DNA of 64,000 bases from Anaerolineae bacterium (GTDB taxonomy: Bacteria > Chloroflexota > Anaerolineae > Aggregatilineales > Phototrophicaceae). The translations under genes were made by a program, and so were the position numbers. The notes under the pieces are model-generated. The model had not been told where the DNA came from. It did not search any database and saw only the letters and a list, made by a program, of their open reading frames with translations. Of this stretch, positions 1-7,709 are shown piece after piece; position 1 is the first letter of the stretch, and each line of letters opens with the position of its first letter. The stretch lies in the NCBI GenBank assembly GCA_022843385.1, contig JALHNT010000033.1:1-64000 (forward strand). Reading direction: 5' to 3'.

Positions 1-420
1 AAAATGACTGCCTCGCTGACTTAAGGTCATGCGCCTGACGAGGGCGAACATGAACAGTGAACACGCCAACACATGCGCGGTCATCTCCAGTTCGAGCGCA
101 TGATAAGACCAGCCACCAGCCCACTGGCTGAACGCAATCGTCAGCAGACGGGGTGGATAAAACACCGCTGCCTGTGTGTCGCCGATGAAAGGCAGACCAC
201 CGTTGTTATAGGGATTCCACAGCGGAATTTCACCATTGGAAAAGCGCTGATACTGGTATGCGGCGAAGGCGACAAATTGACCGGAGAAATCGCCTTTCTC
301 AAGCGATGCCTGATCGGCCTCAATCGGCGTGAACAGCCGCCAGAAGAAGAATAGCCACAAGCCGATCAGCACAAGGAGCCAGGGGCCTTCGCTTCGGATC
401 AGAGTGCGCACATTGATCAT
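1..420 (-). CDS. YfhO-like integral membrane protein, N-terminal part (cut by window edge)
   Basis: The reading frame is open from an ATG at 420 to the window edge, so only the first 140 residues are visible. They show a cytoplasmic start, one strong hydrophobic segment at about residues 14-30, and then a conserved-looking block with PLWNPYNNGG and AAVFYPPRLL. That block is typical of YfhO-family and related GT-C-like membrane proteins, where it forms the first extracytoplasmic loop. A second hydrophobic stretch begins near residue 115. Its ATG overlaps the stop of the upstream glycosyltransferase-like gene (ATGA), so it is the fourth gene of a surface-glycan operon. The substrate cannot be told. 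Confidence 0.7.
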   Translation of the reverse strand, partial: MINVRTLIRSEGPWLLVLIGLWLFFFWRLFTPIEADQASLEKGDFSGQFVAFAAYQYQRFSNGEIPLWNPYNNGGLPFIGDTQAAVFYPPRLLTIAFSQWAGGWSYHALELEMTAHVLACSLFMFALVRRMTLSQRGSHF

Positions 421-2666
421 GGCTGACCTGCTGGGACAATCCGTACCCGATTGAGGTAAATGAAGTCATCGGCCATGCCACCGTCGGGGGTGACAATGCG
501 CAAACGCTGGAAGCCTCCATCGTCCATTTGTCGGTAGAGACCGATTTGCACCTCAAAGATTCCGGGCGGCGCGTTCGGATCGACAGTCATGGTATGGGCA
601 TCTTCGATAATCTGTCCAACCTGCCAGGTCGAAGTCGGCGCTTGCCAGTTGGCGGGCATAGCATCTGACGACGCGTACTTGGTCAGGGTAGGGGGATCGA
701 TGATGTTGACGAACACCTTGTAATCGACCGGGATTGGCTGAGTGGCGCGCCAGTACAATGTGACGGTAAAATTCTCGCCTGCTGCCGGGCTGAGATCGCT
801 CATGCCATAACCCACCAATTGCAGTTGGTTATCAAAGTTCACGCGAATCGGATTCGGTACAGCAAGGTTTTCCCGATCAGGCCGGGGTTGCAGCGTCAAT
901 TCGCCGATAGGATAGGTTTCGCTGCCATCCGCCTGCCGCAATCGTTCACCTGTTTTCAGATCGTACCAGCCAACCACCACATCCAGCGTCATCGGTGCGT
1001 ATGCCATCAACGGCACCCAGATCGCAACCGGATTATCCCACGAGTCACCTACCCGCAGATCGCTGGTCGCCAGCTTGCCGCCTCCTGGATAGACGTCGCG
1101 CTGTCCGACAATGACCCCATCAGGCGTGACCAGATGGACGAACAGGCTCCAATCACGGCTCAAGGGACGCCCGACCTGCCATCGCAGATCAATCACGGCG
1201 TAGCTTTCCGGCTGAATGGCCTCACCGACAGCCCCAGCAGTCAGGACGAGTTCGCCGGAACCGTTGACCTCACTGAAGGATGCCAACCGTTCAGCGCTCG
1301 GTGGCAGAAATGCCGGCGGACGATAAGCCGGCTCAATGACCAGAAATGGCGTGAGCAGTGCCACCATCCCAAAGTACGCGGCAACTCCACCTGTCAGCAC
1401 GGCTTTGAAACGCGCCGGTACCCACCATACCCAGCCCACCACCATCCACACCGTTATCGAGGACAAGGCTGCAAACAGGAGTCGCCCTTGTGAGGCTTGT
1501 GTTTCGGATGTCCAGCGTAGATAGGAAACGAAGCTGACCACCGGCCAAATGATGGTAATGGCGGCTGGCAGCCAGCGCTGAAACGACCACTGCTGGCGCA
1601 GCAAGGTGTGGATCACAAAGACTGCTGCGCTGACTAACCCCAACCCGCCGATGATGTTGAACACGAGGTAGACGATTTCTGGCAGCGCCACATTGACGCC
1701 GCCGAAGAAGCCCCAATATGCCTGGGTGAAGCTGTGGCGCTCACTCCATAACTGGGCGAGGTTGGCCGGGATGGCGCGGCGTCCGACCATTTCCAGGAAG
1801 CGGTTGATGCCAGAGGGATCGCCATAGAGTTGATAATTGTGCCAGTACCACCACCCGGCAGCAGCGATTGTTATGCCGCCAGAGATGAGGCCACCGATCA
1901 CCAGCGGACGCCAGTTTTTCAGTCTCAGGCTGATGATGAATAGCGCCAGCCCCACCAGCGGTATCAGAAAGGCGATGTTCAGCTTGGAAAGTAACCCGCC
2001 GCCAGCCACCACTCCAATCAGTGCGTATTCCCGCCAGTTGGGTAAGGTGCGCGTCTTGACCAGCCTCACGATTTGCAGCGTCAGCAAATTGCCGAGCAGA
2101 TTCGAGAGATTGTCGTTGTTGACCGAAGCGCTGATGAACAGAAACATCGGTAGGAACGCATTGAGCGCGGCAGCCCCCAGCGCGATGATCGGCGTCTCTG
2201 GGAATATCTCGCGCGCCAGCAGGTAGGTGACGATGATCGTCCCCAACCCTAGAATCAACGAGAACAGTCGGATAATCTGCACAGCCAGCACCGTACCCTG
2301 CCAGGGGAAAGTCTCTGCGCCAGGGCGGTGAACCATCATGTTGGCGTTGCCATCAGGTCGCATGATGCCAATATCGGCATGAGGGTTGATGCGGCGTACC
2401 ACATCCATATCTGATGTGTCGATGCCAGCCGTCAGAACGGCCGCCAGCATGTAGTAGAGCGGTGGTTGGCTGCCCTCCTGTCGCCAGGGACCGGGGTTAG
2501 CCGGGTCCTGCGGCGGGAGTCTCAATCCATTGTCAGCCAGATACTTGACCATCGGATAATGCCAAAGCTCATCCGAAACCTCGAAGATGGGGACGGTGAC
2601 ACTATAGGTGATGCCCAAAACAAGATAGACGATGAGTAGGGCATACAACAGCCTGCGATGGGTCAT
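417..2666 (-). CDS. GT-C type membrane glycosyltransferase-like protein (DUF2142/GT39-like)
   Basis: A 749-residue polytopic membrane protein. The first 470 residues hold about eleven hydrophobic segments. The first extracytoplasmic loop carries an acidic pair and a histidine (FEVSDELWHYP, about residues 28-38), the place where GT-C enzymes keep their catalytic carboxylates. The last 270 residues are soluble and beta-rich, with two similar blocks (DLRWQVGRPLSRDWSLFVHL and VTLYWRATQPIPVDYKVFVN) that suggest a duplicated extracytoplasmic domain. It overlaps its neighbours by four bases on both sides. The likely role is transfer of a lipid-linked sugar at the outer face of the membrane; the sugar is unknown. 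Confidence 0.75.
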   Translation of the reverse strand: MTHRRLLYALLIVYLVLGITYSVTVPIFEVSDELWHYPMVKYLADNGLRLPPQDPANPGPWRQEGSQPPLYYMLAAVLTAGIDTSDMDVVRRINPHADIGIMRPDGNANMMVHRPGAETFPWQGTVLAVQIIRLFSLILGLGTIIVTYLLAREIFPETPIIALGAAALNAFLPMFLFISASVNNDNLSNLLGNLLTLQIVRLVKTRTLPNWREYALIGVVAGGGLLSKLNIAFLIPLVGLALFIISLRLKNWRPLVIGGLISGGITIAAAGWWYWHNYQLYGDPSGINRFLEMVGRRAIPANLAQLWSERHSFTQAYWGFFGGVNVALPEIVYLVFNIIGGLGLVSAAVFVIHTLLRQQWSFQRWLPAAITIIWPVVSFVSYLRWTSETQASQGRLLFAALSSITVWMVVGWVWWVPARFKAVLTGGVAAYFGMVALLTPFLVIEPAYRPPAFLPPSAERLASFSEVNGSGELVLTAGAVGEAIQPESYAVIDLRWQVGRPLSRDWSLFVHLVTPDGVIVGQRDVYPGGGKLATSDLRVGDSWDNPVAIWVPLMAYAPMTLDVVVGWYDLKTGERLRQADGSETYPIGELTLQPRPDRENLAVPNPIRVNFDNQLQLVGYGMSDLSPAAGENFTVTLYWRATQPIPVDYKVFVNIIDPPTLTKYASSDAMPANWQAPTSTWQVGQIIEDAHTMTVDPNAPPGIFEVQIGLYRQMDDGGFQRLRIVTPDGGMADDFIYLNRVRIVPAGQP

Positions 2667-3811
2667 AGCGTGGTTTTCCGCAGCACACGCTCGAAGAATT
2701 GGACATAATCCTCGGCGATGGTTGCCCAGTTGTAGGCTTTGGCAAGCGCCTGTGCGCCTTCCTTCAACCGATCACGGAGTTCGGGCGACTCGCGCAGTCC
2801 AGCCAGAGCGCGGGTTAGCGCAGCGACATCGTTTGGCGGAATGAAGTAAAAATTCTCACGATGTTTGAAAGCGGGTTCTTCCACCGCTGGTTGGGTGGTG
2901 ATGATGGCACAGCCATAATGCAGCGCCGCCATCAGGCTGCCCCGCCGATGTGAAGCACCATCCAGAAAAGGCAGCGCCACTACATCGCAGGCGCTCAGAT
3001 AGGCACCGACGCTGCTCTCATCGACATAGCCGGTCCAATGAATGGCGGGTTCCAAACCCAATTCGGCTATCCGCAACCGCATTTCATCCAGATAAGCCAG
3101 GTTACTCGGGTCGCTGTCGCCAGCACCGCCGCCGATCATAATCAGACGGGCGCGCAACTCCTGACTGTGCAGTTCGCGCAGACTTTCGAACAGGACTTCC
3201 AGCCCTTTGCTGCGGTTAAAGAGGCCGAAGTACCCGATCAGGAAGTCATTGGCTTTTGCGCCAGCCTTGCTGCGCCAGGTTTGGGTGTCGTATGCCGGAG
3301 GCAGTTCGGCCTGAATATTGCTGCCAATCGGGATCAGTGCCACGCGGGGCAGGGTATGCAGTGTCACCAGGTCTTCCTGGTTGGTCACGATGGTCCCGGA
3401 CGAACTTCGCGCCAGCTGGTTGACCATCCACCGGCGCAGCGGCCCGGCTTTGGGGAACAGATAAGGTACCCGCAAATCGTGGAAGGTGGTGACGACAGGT
3501 ATGCCGTTCACCAGCAGCGGGAGAAAGTGTATCCAGGGAGACATGCCAAAAGCAGCAGTTTGGAATTGGAGATTGATCAGGTCGATGCGTTCTTTCTGCG
3601 CCCAGCGATTGAGTTGTTGCAGGCTGCCCAGAGTCCAGCGATTGACCTCATTCATCACCGGTATGCGGGGATGAGCTGTGTCCGCTTTCTGATTACTGTA
3701 GACCCAGACTTTGTGACCCTGTTCCAGGAGGTGTTCGGCCAGAATATGGCTGTAGGCACCGACACCCCCCTGCATCGGTGGATATTCACCTGTTACCAGT
3801 GCAATACGCAT
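2663..3811 (-). CDS. Glycosyltransferase family 4 (GT-B fold)
   Basis: A 382-residue cytosolic GT-B enzyme. The N-terminal acceptor domain starts with GEYPPMQGGVGAYSHILAEH, the usual glycine-rich GT4 opening. The C-terminal domain has the GYFGLFNRSKGLEVLFESL stretch and a donor-binding region near residues 275-305 (VVALPFLDGASHRRGSLMAA), in which the classical GT4 E-x7-E is partly degenerate. It overlaps the preceding GT2 gene by 19 bases and the next gene by four, so the four genes are probably co-translated. It should add one sugar from an activated donor to a surface polysaccharide or glycolipid; donor and acceptor are not visible. Confidence 0.85.
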   Translation of the reverse strand: MRIALVTGEYPPMQGGVGAYSHILAEHLLEQGHKVWVYSNQKADTAHPRIPVMNEVNRWTLGSLQQLNRWAQKERIDLINLQFQTAAFGMSPWIHFLPLLVNGIPVVTTFHDLRVPYLFPKAGPLRRWMVNQLARSSSGTIVTNQEDLVTLHTLPRVALIPIGSNIQAELPPAYDTQTWRSKAGAKANDFLIGYFGLFNRSKGLEVLFESLRELHSQELRARLIMIGGGAGDSDPSNLAYLDEMRLRIAELGLEPAIHWTGYVDESSVGAYLSACDVVALPFLDGASHRRGSLMAALHYGCAIITTQPAVEEPAFKHRENFYFIPPNDVAALTRALAGLRESPELRDRLKEGAQALAKAYNWATIAEDYVQFFERVLRKTTL

Positions 3812-4764
3812 ATCATCACCTTCAAGCCGGAGCGCAGAACCTGCCAGTAAGCGCGAATGCGTTCCTGCCGCATGGCGCGTTTATTACCCACCAGACTTTT
3901 CAATCCTTCAAGGGTAAGCTGCCACAAATAGAGCAGCAGCAGCCAAATTCTGAGTGCTTGTGCCAACACATTTCCGTGATACTTGCGAACATATCGCAGC
4001 TTGCTTTCCTGGAAGTGAATGTGCTTGCGACCGGTGACCTGTTCGCTGCTCTTGCCACCATGATGGACAATGTGTGCCTCTCCATGATAGACCACATGCC
4101 AGCCGGCCAATCGGGCGCGCTTGCACCAGTCCATTTCTTCGGAGTACATGACGAAGCCTTCATCCAGTCCGCCGATTTGCTCATAGACCTCGCGTCGGAG
4201 CAGAAGGGCTGATCCCTGCACCCAGTCAACATCGAATATGCCTGAGTCGGGTTGCTCAACCACATAATAGTCATCGAGCCAGCGGCGCGGTGCCAGCGCT
4301 TGTAACCAGGTGCTTTCGGTGAAGAGAACGCCTGCTGTTGGAAATCGCCGTCGGGTAGACTGCGTGCTGCCATCGGTATTGAGCGTATGCGGCCCAATCA
4401 CTCCCACATCTGGATGGCTGTCCAGATAGCTGATCAAGCGCTCCAGCGCATCATCCAGCACTTCGGTATCGGGATTGAGCAGTAGTCTGTATCGCCCTTG
4501 TGCCGCTTCCAAACCGATGTTGTTACAGCGGCTGAACCCCAGATTGGTTGTCTCTGCAATCAGCTTCACCTGCGGAAATTCGCGCCGCACCATCTCAACG
4601 CTGTGGTCGCTGCTGGCTGAATCAACAACCAGTATCTCAAAGGTGAACGGGTGGTCAGCACGATAAATGCTCGTCAGACAGGCTTTGAGCAAGTCTGCCA
4701 CATTCCAACTGACGATGATAATTGAGAGATCAGGCAAATCGTACCGCACCTTTACGTCACTCAC
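3793..4764 (-). CDS. Glycosyltransferase family 2 (rhamnosyltransferase-like)
   Basis: A 323-residue GT-A enzyme and the first gene of the four-gene glycan operon. It opens with LSIIIVSWNV (residues 13-22), has the VVDSASSD nucleotide-binding segment near 46-53, and a DXD-like LNPDTE at about 96-101. The segment EMDWCKRARLAGW is the common C-terminal half of this family, seen in rhamnosyl- and related transferases. A hydrophobic stretch near residues 275-293 probably anchors the protein at the inner membrane face. The promoter must lie in the 113 bases shared with the divergent gene at 4878. Confidence 0.88.
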   Translation of the reverse strand: MSDVKVRYDLPDLSIIIVSWNVADLLKACLTSIYRADHPFTFEILVVDSASSDHSVEMVRREFPQVKLIAETTNLGFSRCNNIGLEAAQGRYRLLLNPDTEVLDDALERLISYLDSHPDVGVIGPHTLNTDGSTQSTRRRFPTAGVLFTESTWLQALAPRRWLDDYYVVEQPDSGIFDVDWVQGSALLLRREVYEQIGGLDEGFVMYSEEMDWCKRARLAGWHVVYHGEAHIVHHGGKSSEQVTGRKHIHFQESKLRYVRKYHGNVLAQALRIWLLLLYLWQLTLEGLKSLVGNKRAMRQERIRAYWQVLRSGLKVMICVLHW

Positions 4765-4877
4765 GAGGATGGTAGCGTAGAATTTACAACCGGTCTACTG
4801 TTCGATCACACTTCGATAACACTTTCCCATGATGATAGCAATAGATCACGCTCATTTGAAGAAAGGAAATCTCGATT

Positions 4878-5852
4878 ATGAAGAAGTTGCTGGGGATGCT
4901 CGTCACGCTGGCATTGTCTCTCGTTGTCGTCAGTGCAGTCGGTGCGCAGGATCAGCAGTCTGAAGGCGAACGACGCGGTCCGGTGCAAACCGTGATCGCT
5001 ATTGTGGCAGAAGAAATCGGGCTGGATGAGGCCAGCATCATATCACTCCTGCACGAGGGCAACACGGTGGCGGACATCATTATGGCGCAGGGAGGTGATG
5101 TTCAGCAGGTGATTGATGTGTCGATTGCGCGACTGACCGAGCAGATCAATCTGGCTGTCGCTGAAGGCCGCATCACCCAGCAGCGGGCTGATCGGTTGCT
5201 GACCAATCTTCCATCGGTGGTGACTGACGGGATTAACGGTGATCTGCTGCCCAATCGCCTTGACCAACGCCGCCTCAACCGGCATGGTCAGGGAGTGCTG
5301 ATTCAGGCGGTGGCCGATGCAACAGGCTTACGACCAGCCGCTATCCTGCAACAGATGGCGCAGGGCGCTACGCTGGCGGAGATCATCACCAGCAACGGCG
5401 AGAATGTAGATGTCGTCGTTGCAACAGCGGTAGCCGATGCTAGCCAGCAGATCAACACTGCCCTGGCGAATGGACGCATTGGTCAGGAGCAGGCCGATGA
5501 ACTGCTCGCTGGATTAGAGGCATTTTTCACCGATCTGGTGAATGGGGAATATCGCGAACGTGCCACAGAAGTCCGTATCGGCATGGCTGTCATTCGCCTG
5601 GCAGCCGAACAGACCGGCTTATCTGCCCCGGAAATTGTGCAGGCGCTCCGCGATGGGCAGACGCTCGGCACAATCTTGGCCGAGAATGGGGTCGATCCAG
5701 CGGCATTTGTCGAAGACGCCGTTGCGGTCATGCAGGAGCGACTGGATGCAGCGGTGGCAAATGGTCGTCTGTCCAGCGATGAGGCTACAGATCGTTTGAC
5801 CCGGTTCCGCGAATGGCTTACCACCTCGCTCGACCAGGGTATGGAAGGGTAG
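4878..5852 (+). CDS. Secreted protein with three tandem repeats of about 85 residues
   Basis: A 324-residue exported protein with a clear signal peptide (MKKLLGMLVTLALSLVVVSA, cleavage likely near residue 23). The mature part is three diverged copies of one helical unit, about residues 36-121, 141-223 and 238-321. Each copy runs: hydrophobic helix, (I/T)GL, a G-x-T-(V/L)-A/G-x-I-(I/L) turn, a long amphipathic helix, and then A-x-G-R-(I/L) followed by a final helix. The A(E/N)GRI/L turn is shared by all three. The ribosome site AAAGGAA lies 11-12 bases upstream. I do not recognise a named family with certainty; similar helical repeats occur in secreted proteins of Anaerolineae. No catalytic motif is visible, so a structural or binding role is the only fair inference. 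Confidence 0.8.
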   Translation: MKKLLGMLVTLALSLVVVSAVGAQDQQSEGERRGPVQTVIAIVAEEIGLDEASIISLLHEGNTVADIIMAQGGDVQQVIDVSIARLTEQINLAVAEGRITQQRADRLLTNLPSVVTDGINGDLLPNRLDQRRLNRHGQGVLIQAVADATGLRPAAILQQMAQGATLAEIITSNGENVDVVVATAVADASQQINTALANGRIGQEQADELLAGLEAFFTDLVNGEYRERATEVRIGMAVIRLAAEQTGLSAPEIVQALRDGQTLGTILAENGVDPAAFVEDAVAVMQERLDAAVANGRLSSDEATDRLTRFREWLTTSLDQGMEG

Positions 5853-5874
5853 GCGGCGCACTTGGCGTTTCACG

Positions 5875-5905
5875 AGAGTCACTCTTGAAGTGGCTCTTTG
5901 ATTTG
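5875..5905 (+). terminator. Probable intrinsic terminator after the repeat protein
   Basis: AGAGTCACT (5875-5883) pairs with AGTGGCTCT (5889-5897) with one G-U pair across a five-base loop, followed by TTTGATTT. It lies 23 bases after the stop at 5852 and before the convergent tatD gene. Confidence 0.6.
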
Positions 5906-5907
5906 GA

Positions 5908-6693
5908 TTAGAGGGCAAAGAGGCGCATCGCATTCTCTGTGGTGGTCTGCGCCAGCGTTTCCACGCTGACCTGCTTGATGGCGGCGAGGCGCGCAGCGAT
6001 CAATGGAATGTAGGCTGGCTCGTTGCGTTTGCCACGATGAGGGACTGGCGTCAGATACGGGCCATCCGTTTCAAGGAGCATTCGCTCCAGTGGAACCTGT
6101 GCCGCAATGTGTCGCAGCGTATCGGCATTCTTATAGGTTATCGGCCCCGTGAACCCCAGATAGAAGCCGGCGACCAATGCTCGTTCGGCGATTGCCGGTG
6201 AAGCGGAAAATGAATGCAGTACGCCGGGGCGCTCTTTCAGTGGGGACGAGAGGTCTGATGCCCAGCTTTCGAGGATGGCGATGACATCATCGCTAGCCTC
6301 GCGATTGTGGATGATGACCGGCAGTTCCAGTCGCCTTGCCAGTACCAATTGAGCCTCTAGCGCGGCAAATTGCTGTGACTGTGGACTTTCGCGCCAATGG
6401 TAATCCAGCCCGATTTCGCCAATGGCGACAACCTTGGGATGACGCGCAAAATGTTCGAGTTGGGCGATGTCCGCCATCGTGAACTTTGCACTGCTGTTGG
6501 GATGAATGCCGACGGCGGCATACAGTTCGGCATGAGCTGAGACAATCTCCAGCAGATGTGGCAGTGTAGCCAATTCGATAGCGGGTATGAGGATTGGATT
6601 GACCCCCGCCTGAGTTGCCCGCTGGATAACATCAGCCCGATCTTCGTCATACGCTGGTAAATCCAGATGGCAGTGTGTGTCGATGAAATTCAA
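5908..6693 (-). CDS. tatD: TatD family metal-dependent deoxyribonuclease
   Basis: A 261-residue TIM-barrel hydrolase of normal TatD length. The metal-binding residues are visible in order: DTHCHLD near the N-terminus, GEIGLDYHW (about 95), IIHNREA (about 128), HSFSA (about 160) and LLETDGPYLTP (about 205). TatD enzymes are 3'-5' DNA exonucleases and act in DNA repair and turnover. The start codon is TTG, chosen because family members begin only a residue or two before the first metal motif and no ATG is available there. It follows the epimerase gene by 12 bases on the same strand. Confidence 0.93.
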   Translation of the reverse strand: MNFIDTHCHLDLPAYDEDRADVIQRATQAGVNPILIPAIELATLPHLLEIVSAHAELYAAVGIHPNSSAKFTMADIAQLEHFARHPKVVAIGEIGLDYHWRESPQSQQFAALEAQLVLARRLELPVIIHNREASDDVIAILESWASDLSSPLKERPGVLHSFSASPAIAERALVAGFYLGFTGPITYKNADTLRHIAAQVPLERMLLETDGPYLTPVPHRGKRNEPAYIPLIAARLAAIKQVSVETLAQTTTENAMRLFAL

Positions 6694-6705
6694 AGGTTTG
6701 ATCTT

Positions 6706-7653
6706 TCAGACCTGGCGTACCCGCGTGCGCCAGTCATTGAGAATGTCGAGCAGGGTTGTTTCAAACGGGATGCTCGGTTCCCATCCGGTCAATTTGTTTA
6801 GCCGGGATGCATCGCCCTGAATGATGGGAATATCAATCGGAAGCATCCGCGCCGGATCTTGGTAGACAGTGATAGGCACAAGGCTATGGTGCAGCACACT
6901 GTCAAGCAGATGTTGGATGCTATACGGTTTGCCTGATGCCACGTTATAGACAGCACCCGGCACACCCTGTTCCATAATCAGGTGATAGGCACGCACAACA
7001 TCGCGCACATCCGTGAAATCGCGTTGCGCTGAAAGGTTGCCTACATCCATCCGGGGTTCTTGCTGGCCCGCTTCGATTCGTGCAATCTGTCGCGCGAAAT
7101 CGGTGGCGACAAACCCCTCACTTTGACCGGGTCCGATGTGATTGAAGGGACGTACTCGCACGATGGGCATCTGGTGGCTGAGAAAATATTGCAATCCCAG
7201 CAAGTCCTGGGTGACTTTGCTGACACCATAGGGATTGGTCGGGCGCAGCGGAAAATCCTCGTGAATCGGGAGCTGATCGGGGTGGACACTGCCATAGATT
7301 TCGGCTGAACTGGTGATGAGGATGCGCGGACGCAACTGATAGTTGAGGCAGCCCAGAATCAGATTGAGTTGGCTGCGAATGTTATTCTCCAGCGTCTCCC
7401 AGGGGCGGCTGAAGGATAAACGCGGCGATGCCTGCGCTGCCAGATGATAGATGTGATCGGGGCGCACCTGCTCAATCAGATGGGTGACGGCATCCGCATC
7501 CCGCAGATCAAGCTTGTGAAAGACAATATTTGCCCGCGCTGGAGCCGGTTCGAATACCGTCCCATGCAGGTCAGCATCGGGTACTGCCTTCTGCAGATGC
7601 TCTACCAGATGTCGTCCAACAAAACCGTTGATACCGCTGATGAGAATGCGCAC
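6706..7653 (-). CDS. NAD-dependent epimerase/dehydratase (GDP-mannose 4,6-dehydratase or RMD-like)
   Basis: A 315-residue extended SDR enzyme. The NAD-binding glycine motif GINGFVG is at residues 7-13. The catalytic tyrosine-lysine pair sits in NPYGVSK near residue 140, with the serine in ITSSAEIYG. The RPFNHIGPGQ and RDFTDVRDVVRAY segments match GDP-mannose 4,6-dehydratase and GDP-6-deoxy-lyxo-hexulose reductase relatives, so it may make a 6-deoxysugar such as GDP-rhamnose. The start is GTG, preceded by GAGGC. It lies near the glycosyltransferase operon and could supply a donor sugar, but the exact reaction is not settled by sequence alone. Confidence 0.85.
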   Translation of the reverse strand: MRILISGINGFVGRHLVEHLQKAVPDADLHGTVFEPAPARANIVFHKLDLRDADAVTHLIEQVRPDHIYHLAAQASPRLSFSRPWETLENNIRSQLNLILGCLNYQLRPRILITSSAEIYGSVHPDQLPIHEDFPLRPTNPYGVSKVTQDLLGLQYFLSHQMPIVRVRPFNHIGPGQSEGFVATDFARQIARIEAGQQEPRMDVGNLSAQRDFTDVRDVVRAYHLIMEQGVPGAVYNVASGKPYSIQHLLDSVLHHSLVPITVYQDPARMLPIDIPIIQGDASRLNKLTGWEPSIPFETTLLDILNDWRTRVRQV

Positions 7654-7709
7654 GGAACTGCCTCGCTGGTCTTAGATGAGTGCTGCGCCATTATAGTGGG
7701 TGCTGCGCG

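Noticed and set aside
7540-7560. GGTTCGAATACC, resembling a tRNA T-loop
   Set aside because: It lies inside the well-supported epimerase gene and no cloverleaf partner arms are present.
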